In this document: positions 1-7,217 of the stretch, in pieces
Layout: every line of letters begins with the position of its first letter
Numbering within the stretch: the stretch's first letter is position 1
Translations under genes and position numbers: made by a program
The notes under the pieces: model-generated
What the model saw: the letters and a program-made list of their open reading frames with translations, nothing else
What the model was told of the DNA's origin: nothing
Database searches by the model: none
NCBI GenBank assembly: GCA_022402405.1
Contig: JAKRSG010000197.1
Location: 1-14,036 of the forward strand
Direction of reading: 5' to 3'
Origin: Bacteroidia bacterium
GTDB taxonomy: Bacteria; Bacteroidota; Bacteroidia; UKL13-3
DNA length: 14,036 nt

Positions 1-1
1 A

Positions 2-637
2 ATTGCTACAGACACTATTATCTTATATTGCCATGGAAATAAATGGCACATGGATTTCTATTGGCAGCGTGCTAAATTGTTGGCACATGTGGGTTCTAAA
101 CATAGATTTGGGGTTATGTTTTTAGATTATCGTGGCTACGGTTTATCAGAAGGCGACCCTTCCGAAGAGGGTTTATACGCAGATGTTGATGCAGCTATGC
201 AATGGTTGCAAAGCAAGGGATTAACTGGAAATCGACTGATTGTTTATGGTTTTAGCATGGGCTCTGCTCCATCGTGTGAACTTACAGCAAATCCGAGAAC
301 TTTGGTGCCTAACAAACTTTGTTTAGAAGCTCCTTTTGCAAGTTCTGCTGTGATGGCTGCCGATGGTTCTGGCCTAGATTTACCTGCTTCTTTTGTAACC
401 AATTTAAAGATTGATAATGCAGAAGAAATCAAAAAAGTGAAGCAAGATTTTTGTTGGATACATGGTACTCAAGATATGTTTTTAAACATAAAAACACATG
501 GCGAAGTGGTGTTTAAAAATCATAATGGTTCCTATAAAGAAGCTCACAGAATTCCTATGGCAGATCACGGAAATGTAGTAACCACAATGGGTTTTGCTGC
601 TTACCTAGATGTGTTAGAGAAGTTTATAACTCGTTAG
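2..637 (+). CDS. Alpha/beta hydrolase, 5'-truncated by window edge
   Basis: This is the C-terminal part of a serine alpha/beta hydrolase. The reading frame is open to the left edge: upstream of the first ATG (position 50) it encodes TIILYCHGN, a beta strand followed by the HGN oxyanion-hole motif, at 14-40. The real start is therefore outside the window and the ATG at 50 is internal. Counting from that Met, the nucleophile elbow is GFSMGS with Ser69, the likely acid is Asp142 in GTQD, and the likely base is His173 in ADHGN, so the triad appears complete. The DYRGYGLSEG segment is typical of the BEM46/YfhR-like branch of the fold. The substrate cannot be told. Its stop overlaps the stop of the opposite-strand subtilase gene by 4 bases. 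Fold and triad are clear; the precise subfamily is inference. Confidence 0.88.
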   Translation: MATDTIILYCHGNKWHMDFYWQRAKLLAHVGSKHRFGVMFLDYRGYGLSEGDPSEEGLYADVDAAMQWLQSKGLTGNRLIVYGFSMGSAPSCELTANPRTLVPNKLCLEAPFASSAVMAADGSGLDLPASFVTNLKIDNAEEIKKVKQDFCWIHGTQDMFLNIKTHGEVVFKNHNGSYKEAHRIPMADHGNVVTTMGFAAYLDVLEKFITR

Positions 638-2835
638 TTTAAATCTAATTTCAACCACTTTTGTACATTTACACCTGTATCTGTGCTGAACCTAAAGTAA
701 TAAAGGCCGTATTTTAAATAATGTAAGTCTAGTGTATAAGGTGCTTCATTCTTTAAAAATTTGCCTTCGTATACTTTTCTTCCATTCATATCAATTACTT
801 CTAATCGTACATCCGAAGGAGCAATAAACATAGCTGTTCCTTCGGATGGATTTGGATATATTTTATATTGCTCAAAAGCAACCAATGGCATGTATGGATA
901 GTTGTCTAGTTCTCTCAATGCAGCCAATACATTGGCCTTGCCGCTACCCCATACAAGCGAGGTACTGTCCAAAGAAATTTGTCCTGTATAATTATCTAGT
1001 CTAGATGTTCTTTGTAATATTTCTTTTACTTGGTAGGGCTGCAATCCAGGATTTTTCTCTAACATTAATGCCACCATTCCTGCAACGGCTGGTCCTGACA
1101 TTGACGTTCCGCTATAGGCTTCAAATTCGTAGGTTCGGCCATTAAATACTACTTGCTCTACGGGGTTTTTTGGACTCGTGTCGTAGGAGTTTACAGAAGA
1201 TATTACTTCTTGTCCGGGACCACAAATATCTGGTTTTCTTCTGCCATCTACTGTAGGACCTTTACTGCTAAATGAAGATAGTTGCCCAAAAGAAATATTG
1301 CCATTACTTCTATATATTTCGGCACGGTATGAACCAATAGTTATTACACTTTTTCCTACACCTCCGGGCTCACCCAAACCATAGTCAGAATTTCCGCCAA
1401 CAGTACCAGGAAAACCTTTACTAAAATTGCTCCCCCAATTGGTAAATCTGTTCGTTAAACGTACCACATTCCACATATGTAATTCGCACTCATCAGAACT
1501 TACTGCTTCTAATAATACTCTGAGGTTTCCTCTTCTGCGTAATTCGGCTCTGATATTGGGTTTTTGGTTGGTTACAAAGGATGCCGTTGCTGTAATTCTG
1601 GCTTCTAAGGTATCTCCGTTTGGTGTGCTAAAAACATCTGTTAAAACGGGCTCTTCTTTAGAATGATACCAAGGCGTAAGAAGGGCTGTAGAATTGTCGG
1701 GATTTAACAATCTAAACCTTACAGAAAACGAACTTAAACTGCTGCCCCACATTGATAATGCTTGTCCCCAATAATTAGAAGCAGGAGTAAAGGATACTAA
1801 TGTTCTTAGAGTGTCTTGTGCGCTCTTAAACGGATATTGAATATGGAAATTATTGGTGCCATTATTCCCAGCCGAAGCCACGGCTATTTTACCTTTTCCA
1901 ACGATAGCATCTATGCCTACGTTTTCAAGAGAAGTGCCATCATGCGGACCTAAATGACTGCCAAAACTCATGTTTATTACAAAAGGTTTGTTTACAGATT
2001 TAGCATATTTTTCTACATACAAATAGGCATCAATTAAAGAAGGCGCATCTCTTCGCAGAGAGATAAAAATTAAATCGCTGTTCAAGGCTACTCCAATATG
2101 TTTTGTTCCCGCTCCTTGTCCGCCTGCAATGCCACCCACATGCGTGCCATGAGAACCCGGACCAAACACATATAACGTATCTTCCTTAGCAGCTAATAAG
2201 GCCTCTTTGCTTTCATATGCTGTACCAAAATCAAAACCCTCTGGAGCAGGGCCGCTTACTTTATTCTGATCCCAAGCTCTAACAACTCGATAGGTATTTA
2301 AGGTGCTATCATAAAACATCGGATGGGTATAATCAAATCCCCAATCAATAATGGCTACTACCACATTTTTACCTGTATACGATTGGTTCAGCCCGCCCAA
2401 AGCTTTATGTGCGCTATCTGCTCTGCTGCTTATAAGTGCATTTTGTAGGTCTTGCGAATAGGTGTCGCCAATGTCTACAAGCCTTATACCTTCTATGTTT
2501 TTTAGCTTTTCTAAGTGTTCAATTGGTATCCGAATGGAATAGATATCGCCCGCTTTTTTGAGTTGTCTTAACCCTAATTTGTTTAAAGCAGTTAAATCTA
2601 TTTTTTCTGGCTGAACCCAAAGCAACGCGCCGATGATATAACTGTTAGATTTTTGATATAATGCATACTCTTGAATAAAATCAGAAGAGAATGAAACCGT
2701 ACTTTTGTGATATACGTTTATTTGCTTTTTATAGTCGTGTATAAACCGTTTGGTGGCCGATGAAAACTGAGCTTGAGCCCAGATAAACGGACAAAAAATT
2801 ACGCTAAAAAGAATGAGTAGTATAGTTTTTTTCAT
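634..2835 (-). CDS. Secreted S8 subtilase with T9SS sorting domain
   Basis: This is a secreted serine endopeptidase of 733 aa. A signal peptide (residues 1-21, cleavage near WAQA) is followed by a propeptide-like region to about residue 145. The catalytic domain has Asp164 (AIIDWGF), His229 (GSHGTHVGG), the probable oxyanion Asn324 (SAGNNG) and Ser578 (GTSMSGP). Asn and Ser lie about 250 residues apart, against about 65 in subtilisin, so a large insertion (about 335-490, beta-rich in appearance) sits inside the catalytic domain, as in KP-43-like subtilases. The C-terminus (about 655-733), beginning with YKIYPNPSEG, is a type A T9SS sorting domain. This predicts export across the inner membrane by Sec, then through the outer membrane by T9SS, ending on the cell surface or in the medium. 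It lies 54 bp downstream of the DUF2200 gene on the same strand. The substrate is unknown. Confidence 0.95.
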   Translation of the reverse strand: MKKTILLILFSVIFCPFIWAQAQFSSATKRFIHDYKKQINVYHKSTVSFSSDFIQEYALYQKSNSYIIGALLWVQPEKIDLTALNKLGLRQLKKAGDIYSIRIPIEHLEKLKNIEGIRLVDIGDTYSQDLQNALISSRADSAHKALGGLNQSYTGKNVVVAIIDWGFDYTHPMFYDSTLNTYRVVRAWDQNKVSGPAPEGFDFGTAYESKEALLAAKEDTLYVFGPGSHGTHVGGIAGGQGAGTKHIGVALNSDLIFISLRRDAPSLIDAYLYVEKYAKSVNKPFVINMSFGSHLGPHDGTSLENVGIDAIVGKGKIAVASAGNNGTNNFHIQYPFKSAQDTLRTLVSFTPASNYWGQALSMWGSSLSSFSVRFRLLNPDNSTALLTPWYHSKEEPVLTDVFSTPNGDTLEARITATASFVTNQKPNIRAELRRRGNLRVLLEAVSSDECELHMWNVVRLTNRFTNWGSNFSKGFPGTVGGNSDYGLGEPGGVGKSVITIGSYRAEIYRSNGNISFGQLSSFSSKGPTVDGRRKPDICGPGQEVISSVNSYDTSPKNPVEQVVFNGRTYEFEAYSGTSMSGPAVAGMVALMLEKNPGLQPYQVKEILQRTSRLDNYTGQISLDSTSLVWGSGKANVLAALRELDNYPYMPLVAFEQYKIYPNPSEGTAMFIAPSDVRLEVIDMNGRKVYEGKFLKNEAPYTLDLHYLKYGLYYFRFSTDTGVNVQKWLKLDLN

Positions 2836-2889
2836 GCCTATATTTTAAAGCAAGATAATTTATTTTAAGATTTAGTAATGTAAAAAAAA

Positions 2890-3252
2890 TTAGCTTCTTA
2901 AGATTTTATCCATGCTTTTTCCGTTGGCTAATTCATCTACTAGTTTATCTAAATATCTAATATGTTTGGTTAATGGAGTTTCGATCTCCTGGATTTTATA
3001 GCCGCAAATTGTTCCCTTTATCAAATGCGCATTCGGATTTAAGTTGCAGCGATTAAAGAAGGTTTCGAAGCTTACATTTTCATTCATCAAGTTTTTTAAA
3101 TCAGCTTCACTAAAACCCGTCAGCCATTCAATAACTTGCAACAATTCTGTTTCAGTTCTACCCTTTCTCTCCACTTTTTTAACATACATTGGATACACCG
3201 AAGCAAAACTAATTTTAGCAATTTTTTCGTCGTGTTCTTTGGTAGTTTTCAT
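2890..3252 (-). CDS. DUF2200 family protein
   Basis: This is a 120-aa soluble protein of the DUF2200 family, recognised from its strongly conserved pattern: an N-terminal EHDEKIAKISFASVYPMY segment, then KGRTETEL, VIEWLTGF, a FETFF helix, LNPNAHLIKGTICGY, and a C-terminal RYLDKLVDELANGKSM helix. The length is normal for the family. It has no signal peptide or membrane segment, so it should be cytoplasmic. No biochemical function is established for the family as far as I know. It begins one base after the stop of the upstream methyltransferase gene, so the two are almost certainly cotranscribed and probably translationally coupled. No Shine-Dalgarno sequence is evident. Confidence 0.9.
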   Translation of the reverse strand: MKTTKEHDEKIAKISFASVYPMYVKKVERKGRTETELLQVIEWLTGFSEADLKNLMNENVSFETFFNRCNLNPNAHLIKGTICGYKIQEIETPLTKHIRYLDKLVDELANGKSMDKILRS

Positions 3253-3253
3253 T

Positions 3254-3865
3254 TTATTTTTTTTTAGCTAAAAACCGAATAACAGAACCTGTACCATTGT
3301 GATATAAACCTTCATTAAGTTCAACCACCGTTTCTTCTAATTCAATGATTTCAAAATCACCAAAATCAGCTTTCATTTCTTCCTTCGAATACAATAAATC
3401 CAATTCTTTTGGTCCGCCTACAGCAGGGTTGTTAGCATTATATTGGATATGATTTTTGCTAAAGGCTTCCATAATTATATATCCACCTTTTTTTAGGAAT
3501 GAAACAAATTGCGGATGATATTTATTTCTAATCGAAGATGGGTAATGTGAGTATATTAAAACAATAGCGTCAAACTCTTCATGATGGTATGGTAACTGAG
3601 TGTTTTCAATAACAGTATATAGTATAGAAACCTCATTTTTCTTAGCCAATCTTTCAGCTTTATTTTTGCCTTCTTCGCTTATATCAAAAGCATGCACATC
3701 CCAACCTAAGGTAGCTGCATATACAGCATTTCTGCCTTCACCTTCTGCCACAAACAAAATTTTTCCCAATGGCAGCTTAGCTAATTGCATTTTTAAATAT
3801 TCATTCGCCTCCACGCCGTAAGCAAACTCAGCCTTCCCATAACGTTCATTCCAAAATTCTTTCAT
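3254..3865 (-). CDS. Class I SAM-dependent methyltransferase (TehB-like)
   Basis: This is a 203-aa Rossmann-fold methyltransferase. The N-terminal WNERYG and YGVEANEYL segments are typical of TehB/UbiG-like small methyltransferases. SAM-binding motif I is ILFVAEGEGRNAV (36-48), where the usual GCGxG is replaced by AEGEGRN, a variant common in this subgroup. The acidic residue at the end of strand beta 2 is Asp61 (HAFDIS), and motif IV is FDAIVLIY (98-105). No membrane segments are present. Relatives act on tellurite, thiols or small metabolites, and the acceptor here cannot be told from sequence. It is the first gene of a minus-strand cluster with the DUF2200 gene (1-base gap) and perhaps the subtilase. 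The start is supported by the conserved N-terminus and places the ATG only 4 bases after a TAnnTTTG box. Confidence 0.88.
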   Translation of the reverse strand: MKEFWNERYGKAEFAYGVEANEYLKMQLAKLPLGKILFVAEGEGRNAVYAATLGWDVHAFDISEEGKNKAERLAKKNEVSILYTVIENTQLPYHHEEFDAIVLIYSHYPSSIRNKYHPQFVSFLKKGGYIIMEAFSKNHIQYNANNPAVGGPKELDLLYSKEEMKADFGDFEIIELEETVVELNEGLYHNGTGSVIRFLAKKK

Positions 3866-3869
3866 GCCT

Positions 3870-3877
3870 CAAAAGTA
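3870..3877 (-). promoter_or_regulatory. Putative -7 box of the methyltransferase gene
   Basis: Read on the minus strand, TACTTTTG is an exact match to the Bacteroidota TAnnTTTG box. It is followed by AGGC and then directly by the ATG. Transcription from this box would start at or within a few bases of the start codon, giving an almost leaderless mRNA. The nearest upstream TTG (3904-3906) lies 26 bases away, longer than the usual 17-23, so the -33 element is poor. Confidence 0.5.
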
Positions 3878-3880
3878 CTA

Positions 3881-4010
3881 AATTATGAATTATGAATGAA
3901 GGCCAATGAAAACCAATTATGAAGTATTATTCTATTTAGTGAGGTCAGTTATGATGATTTCATAATTCATAATTCATAATTGTGCTCATTCATAATTCCA
4001 AAAACTGACC
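3881..4010. repeat. Inverted cluster of ATTATGAA repeats with nested arms
   Basis: The intergenic region between the divergent genes holds three copies of ATTATGAA (3882, 3889, 3916) and four copies of its reverse complement TTCATAAT (3959, 3966, 3973, 3989). The 17-base arms 3881-3897 and 3965-3981 are perfect inverted repeats. A second inverted pair, GGTCAGTT (3943-3950) and AACTGACC (4003-4010), is interleaved with it rather than simply nested. No reading frame is present. It looks like a dispersed non-coding intergenic repeat; similar AATTATGAAT runs occur in Bacteroidota genomes, but that statement is from memory and not from a search. Confidence 0.75.
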
Positions 4011-4020
4011 TACGTCATAA

Positions 4021-4048
4021 TTTGGGGTTTTTATTACCAGTAGATTTG
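4021..4048 (+). promoter_or_regulatory. Putative Bacteroidota-type promoter for the 4071 gene
   Basis: TAGATTTG at 4041-4048 matches TAnnTTTG exactly. A TTTG at 4021-4024 lies 16 bases upstream and fits the -33 element almost at the normal spacing. Transcription would start around 4053-4056 and give a short AT-rich leader before the ATG at 4071. This is the best-formed promoter in the window. Confidence 0.55.
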
Positions 4049-4070
4049 TGAAGATTCAATATAAAATTAA

Positions 4071-5861
4071 ATGACTCATTCAAATCATACCTTTCACGTG
4101 CCGGTAATGGGCGTGGCATTTACCATCGATTCTCCCATTAAATTGGCGCCATACGGAATTTCATCTGTTATCTCAATGGTAGATGATACTTTGCTGGAGC
4201 AAATGCGTGCTTATTATGCGCAGCAGTTTAATTTAGCTTACGAGGAAATTACCAATAAAATAGAAGATTTTAGGGCAAAGAGAATTAGCTCTTACTTAAA
4301 TTTGGTTCAAGACATTGTTAAAATAAAACTCGATAACATTAAAAATGCCGCTTGGGAAAAGGGTAGTGAGTTGGAAAAATATTTTCAATTGTTGCCTGAT
4401 ACTTCTCAGTTAAAGCGCGAGTTTATGTCGTACTTAAGCCTAAACGGCATGGATGATACGCTCAGAAAATGGGTTCAAACACATTTAATTGCTGGCGATA
4501 TTGATGTGAATATCATGACCAAATTAGACAAGGAAAACGAGTGGAAAGGAGAGAAGTTGCCAAGCGAATACAATGATGCTCATGCTGCATTACGTGGCTT
4601 TGCACTCAGTAATTTATCTTCGTCGGTGGTTTTATCGGCCGGTCTGAACCCACGCCTTTACAGCTATTTTGAGCAGTTTAAGGATTTTTATCCTGATGCT
4701 TTAGGTAATTTGAAGAAGAAGATTATCCTTAAAATTAGTGATTATCGTTCGGCACTTATTCAAGGAAAGTTCTTAGCCAAAAAGGGGTTATGGGTAAGCG
4801 AGTTTAGGATGGAATCGGGCTTAAATTGTGGCGGACATGCTTTTGCAACAGATGGTTTGTTGATGGGACCTATTTTAGAGGAATTTACTCAAAACAGAGA
4901 TGAGTTAAAAAGCACTTTGTTCGAATTGTATTCGGCTGCTCTTAAAGAAAAAAATATTGCACATTCGGGTTTGGCTCCAGAACAAAAGTTAACCGCTCAG
5001 GGCGGATTAGGTACTGCTGATGAACATAACTTGCTGCTTAAAAAATATACATTAGATTCTGTTGGTTGGGGCAGCACTTTCCTGCTAGTTCCAGAAGCTA
5101 CAACAGTTGATGATGCCACGCTAGAACAATTGTGCAAAGCCCGTGAAGAGGATTTTTATTTAAGTCAGAATTCGCCTCTTGGTGTGCGCTTTAATAATAT
5201 CAGAAACAATAGTATGGATCACGAAAAGCAATACCTCATTCAAAAGGATAGGCCGGGAAGTTCATGCCCTAAAAAGTACTCCATTTTAAACAAAGAATAT
5301 ACGCAAGATCCTATTTGCACCGCTTCTCGTCAGTACCAACATTTGCGCATTCAAGATTTAAAAAGCAAAGGACTAAGCGATGCAGAATTAAGCAAAGAGC
5401 TAGAACTTACTACTACCCGCGAATGTTTGTGCGTTGGATTAACAAATGCAGCATTACTTCGTTATAATATTCCTACTAAATACTATTCGGGTGCCGTGTC
5501 TATTTGTCCCGGACCAAATCTTGCTTATTTCAACCATCTCTTATCTTTACAAGAAATGGTTAATCATATCTATGGAAGAAAAGATATTTTAACCAGAAAA
5601 GATAGACCTCATATGTTTGTAAAAGAACTTCAGTTGTACATTGCCTTTTATAAAGAAGCTATAGCCAATTCGGAGCAACCACTAAGCAAACAACGCAGTA
5701 CTTATTTGGCAAATTTTGAGAAAAACTTGAAAGATGGAATAGAATACTACAAGCAATTCTTCCAGCAAAACAATTTGCCAGAAGCCTTGGCGGGTGTATT
5801 GGTTTGTGAAGAAGAGTTGCATAATTTGGCTCAAAACAATAGAGAGGTTATACTTGCATAA
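4071..5861 (+). CDS. Conserved-type Cys-containing protein with nitronate-monooxygenase-like signatures
   Basis: This 596-aa cytoplasmic protein is not one I can name. Three segments resemble, in order, an FMN-dependent TIM barrel of the nitronate monooxygenase type. PVMGVAFTIDSP (11-22) followed by YGISSVISMVDD resembles the first strand and loop. GLNCGGHAF (250-258) resembles the family's GxEAGGH motif. GGLGTADEH (311-319) followed by DSVGWGSTFLLVPEA (329-343) resembles the phosphate-binding GGI and GTRF region. A helical, charged stretch (about 40-225) looks inserted into the barrel. Beyond residue 345 it departs from that family. Cysteines at 399 (SSCPKK), 416 (DPICTAS), 452 and 454 (ECLCVG) and 479 (SICPGP) sit in motif-like settings that could bind metal, an Fe-S cluster, or carry out thiol chemistry. 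A helical tail follows. No signal peptide is present. The TIM-barrel assignment is inference; the reading frame itself is secure. Confidence 0.8.
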   Translation: MTHSNHTFHVPVMGVAFTIDSPIKLAPYGISSVISMVDDTLLEQMRAYYAQQFNLAYEEITNKIEDFRAKRISSYLNLVQDIVKIKLDNIKNAAWEKGSELEKYFQLLPDTSQLKREFMSYLSLNGMDDTLRKWVQTHLIAGDIDVNIMTKLDKENEWKGEKLPSEYNDAHAALRGFALSNLSSSVVLSAGLNPRLYSYFEQFKDFYPDALGNLKKKIILKISDYRSALIQGKFLAKKGLWVSEFRMESGLNCGGHAFATDGLLMGPILEEFTQNRDELKSTLFELYSAALKEKNIAHSGLAPEQKLTAQGGLGTADEHNLLLKKYTLDSVGWGSTFLLVPEATTVDDATLEQLCKAREEDFYLSQNSPLGVRFNNIRNNSMDHEKQYLIQKDRPGSSCPKKYSILNKEYTQDPICTASRQYQHLRIQDLKSKGLSDAELSKELELTTTRECLCVGLTNAALLRYNIPTKYYSGAVSICPGPNLAYFNHLLSLQEMVNHIYGRKDILTRKDRPHMFVKELQLYIAFYKEAIANSEQPLSKQRSTYLANFEKNLKDGIEYYKQFFQQNNLPEALAGVLVCEEELHNLAQNNREVILA

Positions 5862-5885
5862 GTATTCTCTAATTTAGATGTTCTA

Positions 5886-7217
5886 ATGAATGTAAAACTA
5901 AGCCTTTTTTTTCTTTTTTCATTTTCTTTTTCGGTATTGGCTCAGCCCAATTTTGACGCAAACCAAAAGGCACAAGGTGTTCTCTCGCATTTTAAAAATA
6001 GGGAGTTTGCCAAGGTAAATCCATTGCTCGATTACGAAATGAGAAGAGTACTTGGCGAAAATGGCCTGGAAGAATTATGGGATGCACTGCAAATGCAATT
6101 TGGCGAGGTTTTAAAAGTATATGAGAGCGAAGGGGAATTAGTAGATACTTTATGGGTTACACGCACCAAGGTAGATTTTGAAAAGAAATCGTGGATGCTT
6201 AAAATTGTGTTTAACCTGCAAGAGAAAATAAGTGGCTTGTTTATAGAGCCGCTCAAAATGCCCTACCAGCCGCCCTCATATGCAGATGAATCTTTATTTT
6301 ATGAGTACAAAAAAACCTTGCCTGATCCCAAATTTCCTGTGGAAGGCTTATTAACTATTCCAAAGAAAATAGCCAAACAAATTCCGGTTGTTATCATTGT
6401 GGCGGGCTCCGGACCAAACGACAAAGATTTAACCATAGGTTCAAAACGTATCTATAAAGATATCGCGTGGGGATTGGCCAGTAAAAAAATAGCCGTTTTT
6501 AGGTTCGATAAAAGAACCTTAACTCATGGAAAGGCCATGTTGGGTAACACAAATTTTACCATTGATGATGAATATACCAAAGATGTGCAGCTTGCAGTAA
6601 AATTATTGCAAATGCAAGCAGAAATAGATCCCAATCAAATTTATGTTTTGGGGCATAGTTTAGGCGGACATTTACTTCCGTATTTTGCTAGTAAAATTAA
6701 AGGTATTCGCGGCTTTATTGGCTTTGGCGCAAATTACAGTGGCTTGCCAGAATTGATGGCCTATCAAGCAGATTTTTTATCCAAAGATTTGCCGAAAGAA
6801 CAACAGAGGCCTTATCAAATGCTGAAGCAAAAAGCGCTTTATGCCAAGGATAGGTTCAGCCCGAATAGCCCTGATGATTCTTTGCCCGATGGCTTAACCG
6901 CAAAATATTTGTTGAGTTTAACCCATGCTGGGCCACAAAATTATTTGAAATCTATAAGCAAAAAGCCGTTTTTGCTCATTCAAGGAGAAAAAGATTATCA
7001 GGTGCCTACGAGCGAATTGCTTAAATGGCAAAAGGCTTTTTACACCATTAAACATGCGGAGGTTTCGTATATTACCTTAGAAAATATAAACCATATAGGC
7101 GCAGAAGAATTGGGTAAAATGAGTCCGGCTTCTTACGAAAAGCCCGGCAATGTTTCGCCTTTGCTTATTAATGAAGTGGCCAATTTTGTGAGAAGAAAAA
7201 GTAAAGCTACTAACTAG
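5886..7217 (+). CDS. Exported alpha/beta hydrolase with N-terminal DUF3887-like domain
   Basis: This is a 443-aa exported serine hydrolase. A signal peptide (1-19, ending VLAQ) is followed by a DUF3887-like domain (about 27-120: AQGVLSHF, FAKVNPLL, LEELWDALQMQFGE). The alpha/beta hydrolase domain (about 150-435) has IIVAGSGPNDKD at the oxyanion loop, the nucleophile elbow GHSLGG with Ser258, Asp370 in GEKD, and His403 in NINH. The triad is complete. The combination is common in Bacteroidota for periplasmic or surface esterase or peptidase-like proteins; the substrate is unknown. It starts 24 bp after the stop of the preceding gene on the same strand, so cotranscription is likely. Its stop overlaps that of the opposite-strand dusB by 4 bases (CTAG). 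Confidence 0.92.
   Translation: MNVKLSLFFLFSFSFSVLAQPNFDANQKAQGVLSHFKNREFAKVNPLLDYEMRRVLGENGLEELWDALQMQFGEVLKVYESEGELVDTLWVTRTKVDFEKKSWMLKIVFNLQEKISGLFIEPLKMPYQPPSYADESLFYEYKKTLPDPKFPVEGLLTIPKKIAKQIPVVIIVAGSGPNDKDLTIGSKRIYKDIAWGLASKKIAVFRFDKRTLTHGKAMLGNTNFTIDDEYTKDVQLAVKLLQMQAEIDPNQIYVLGHSLGGHLLPYFASKIKGIRGFIGFGANYSGLPELMAYQADFLSKDLPKEQQRPYQMLKQKALYAKDRFSPNSPDDSLPDGLTAKYLLSLTHAGPQNYLKSISKKPFLLIQGEKDYQVPTSELLKWQKAFYTIKHAEVSYITLENINHIGAEELGKMSPASYEKPGNVSPLLINEVANFVRRKSKATN

Noticed and set aside
50..637. Complete hydrolase gene starting at ATG 50
   Set aside because: The frame continues to the left edge and encodes the HGN oxyanion motif before position 50, so the gene is cut by the window and this ATG is internal.
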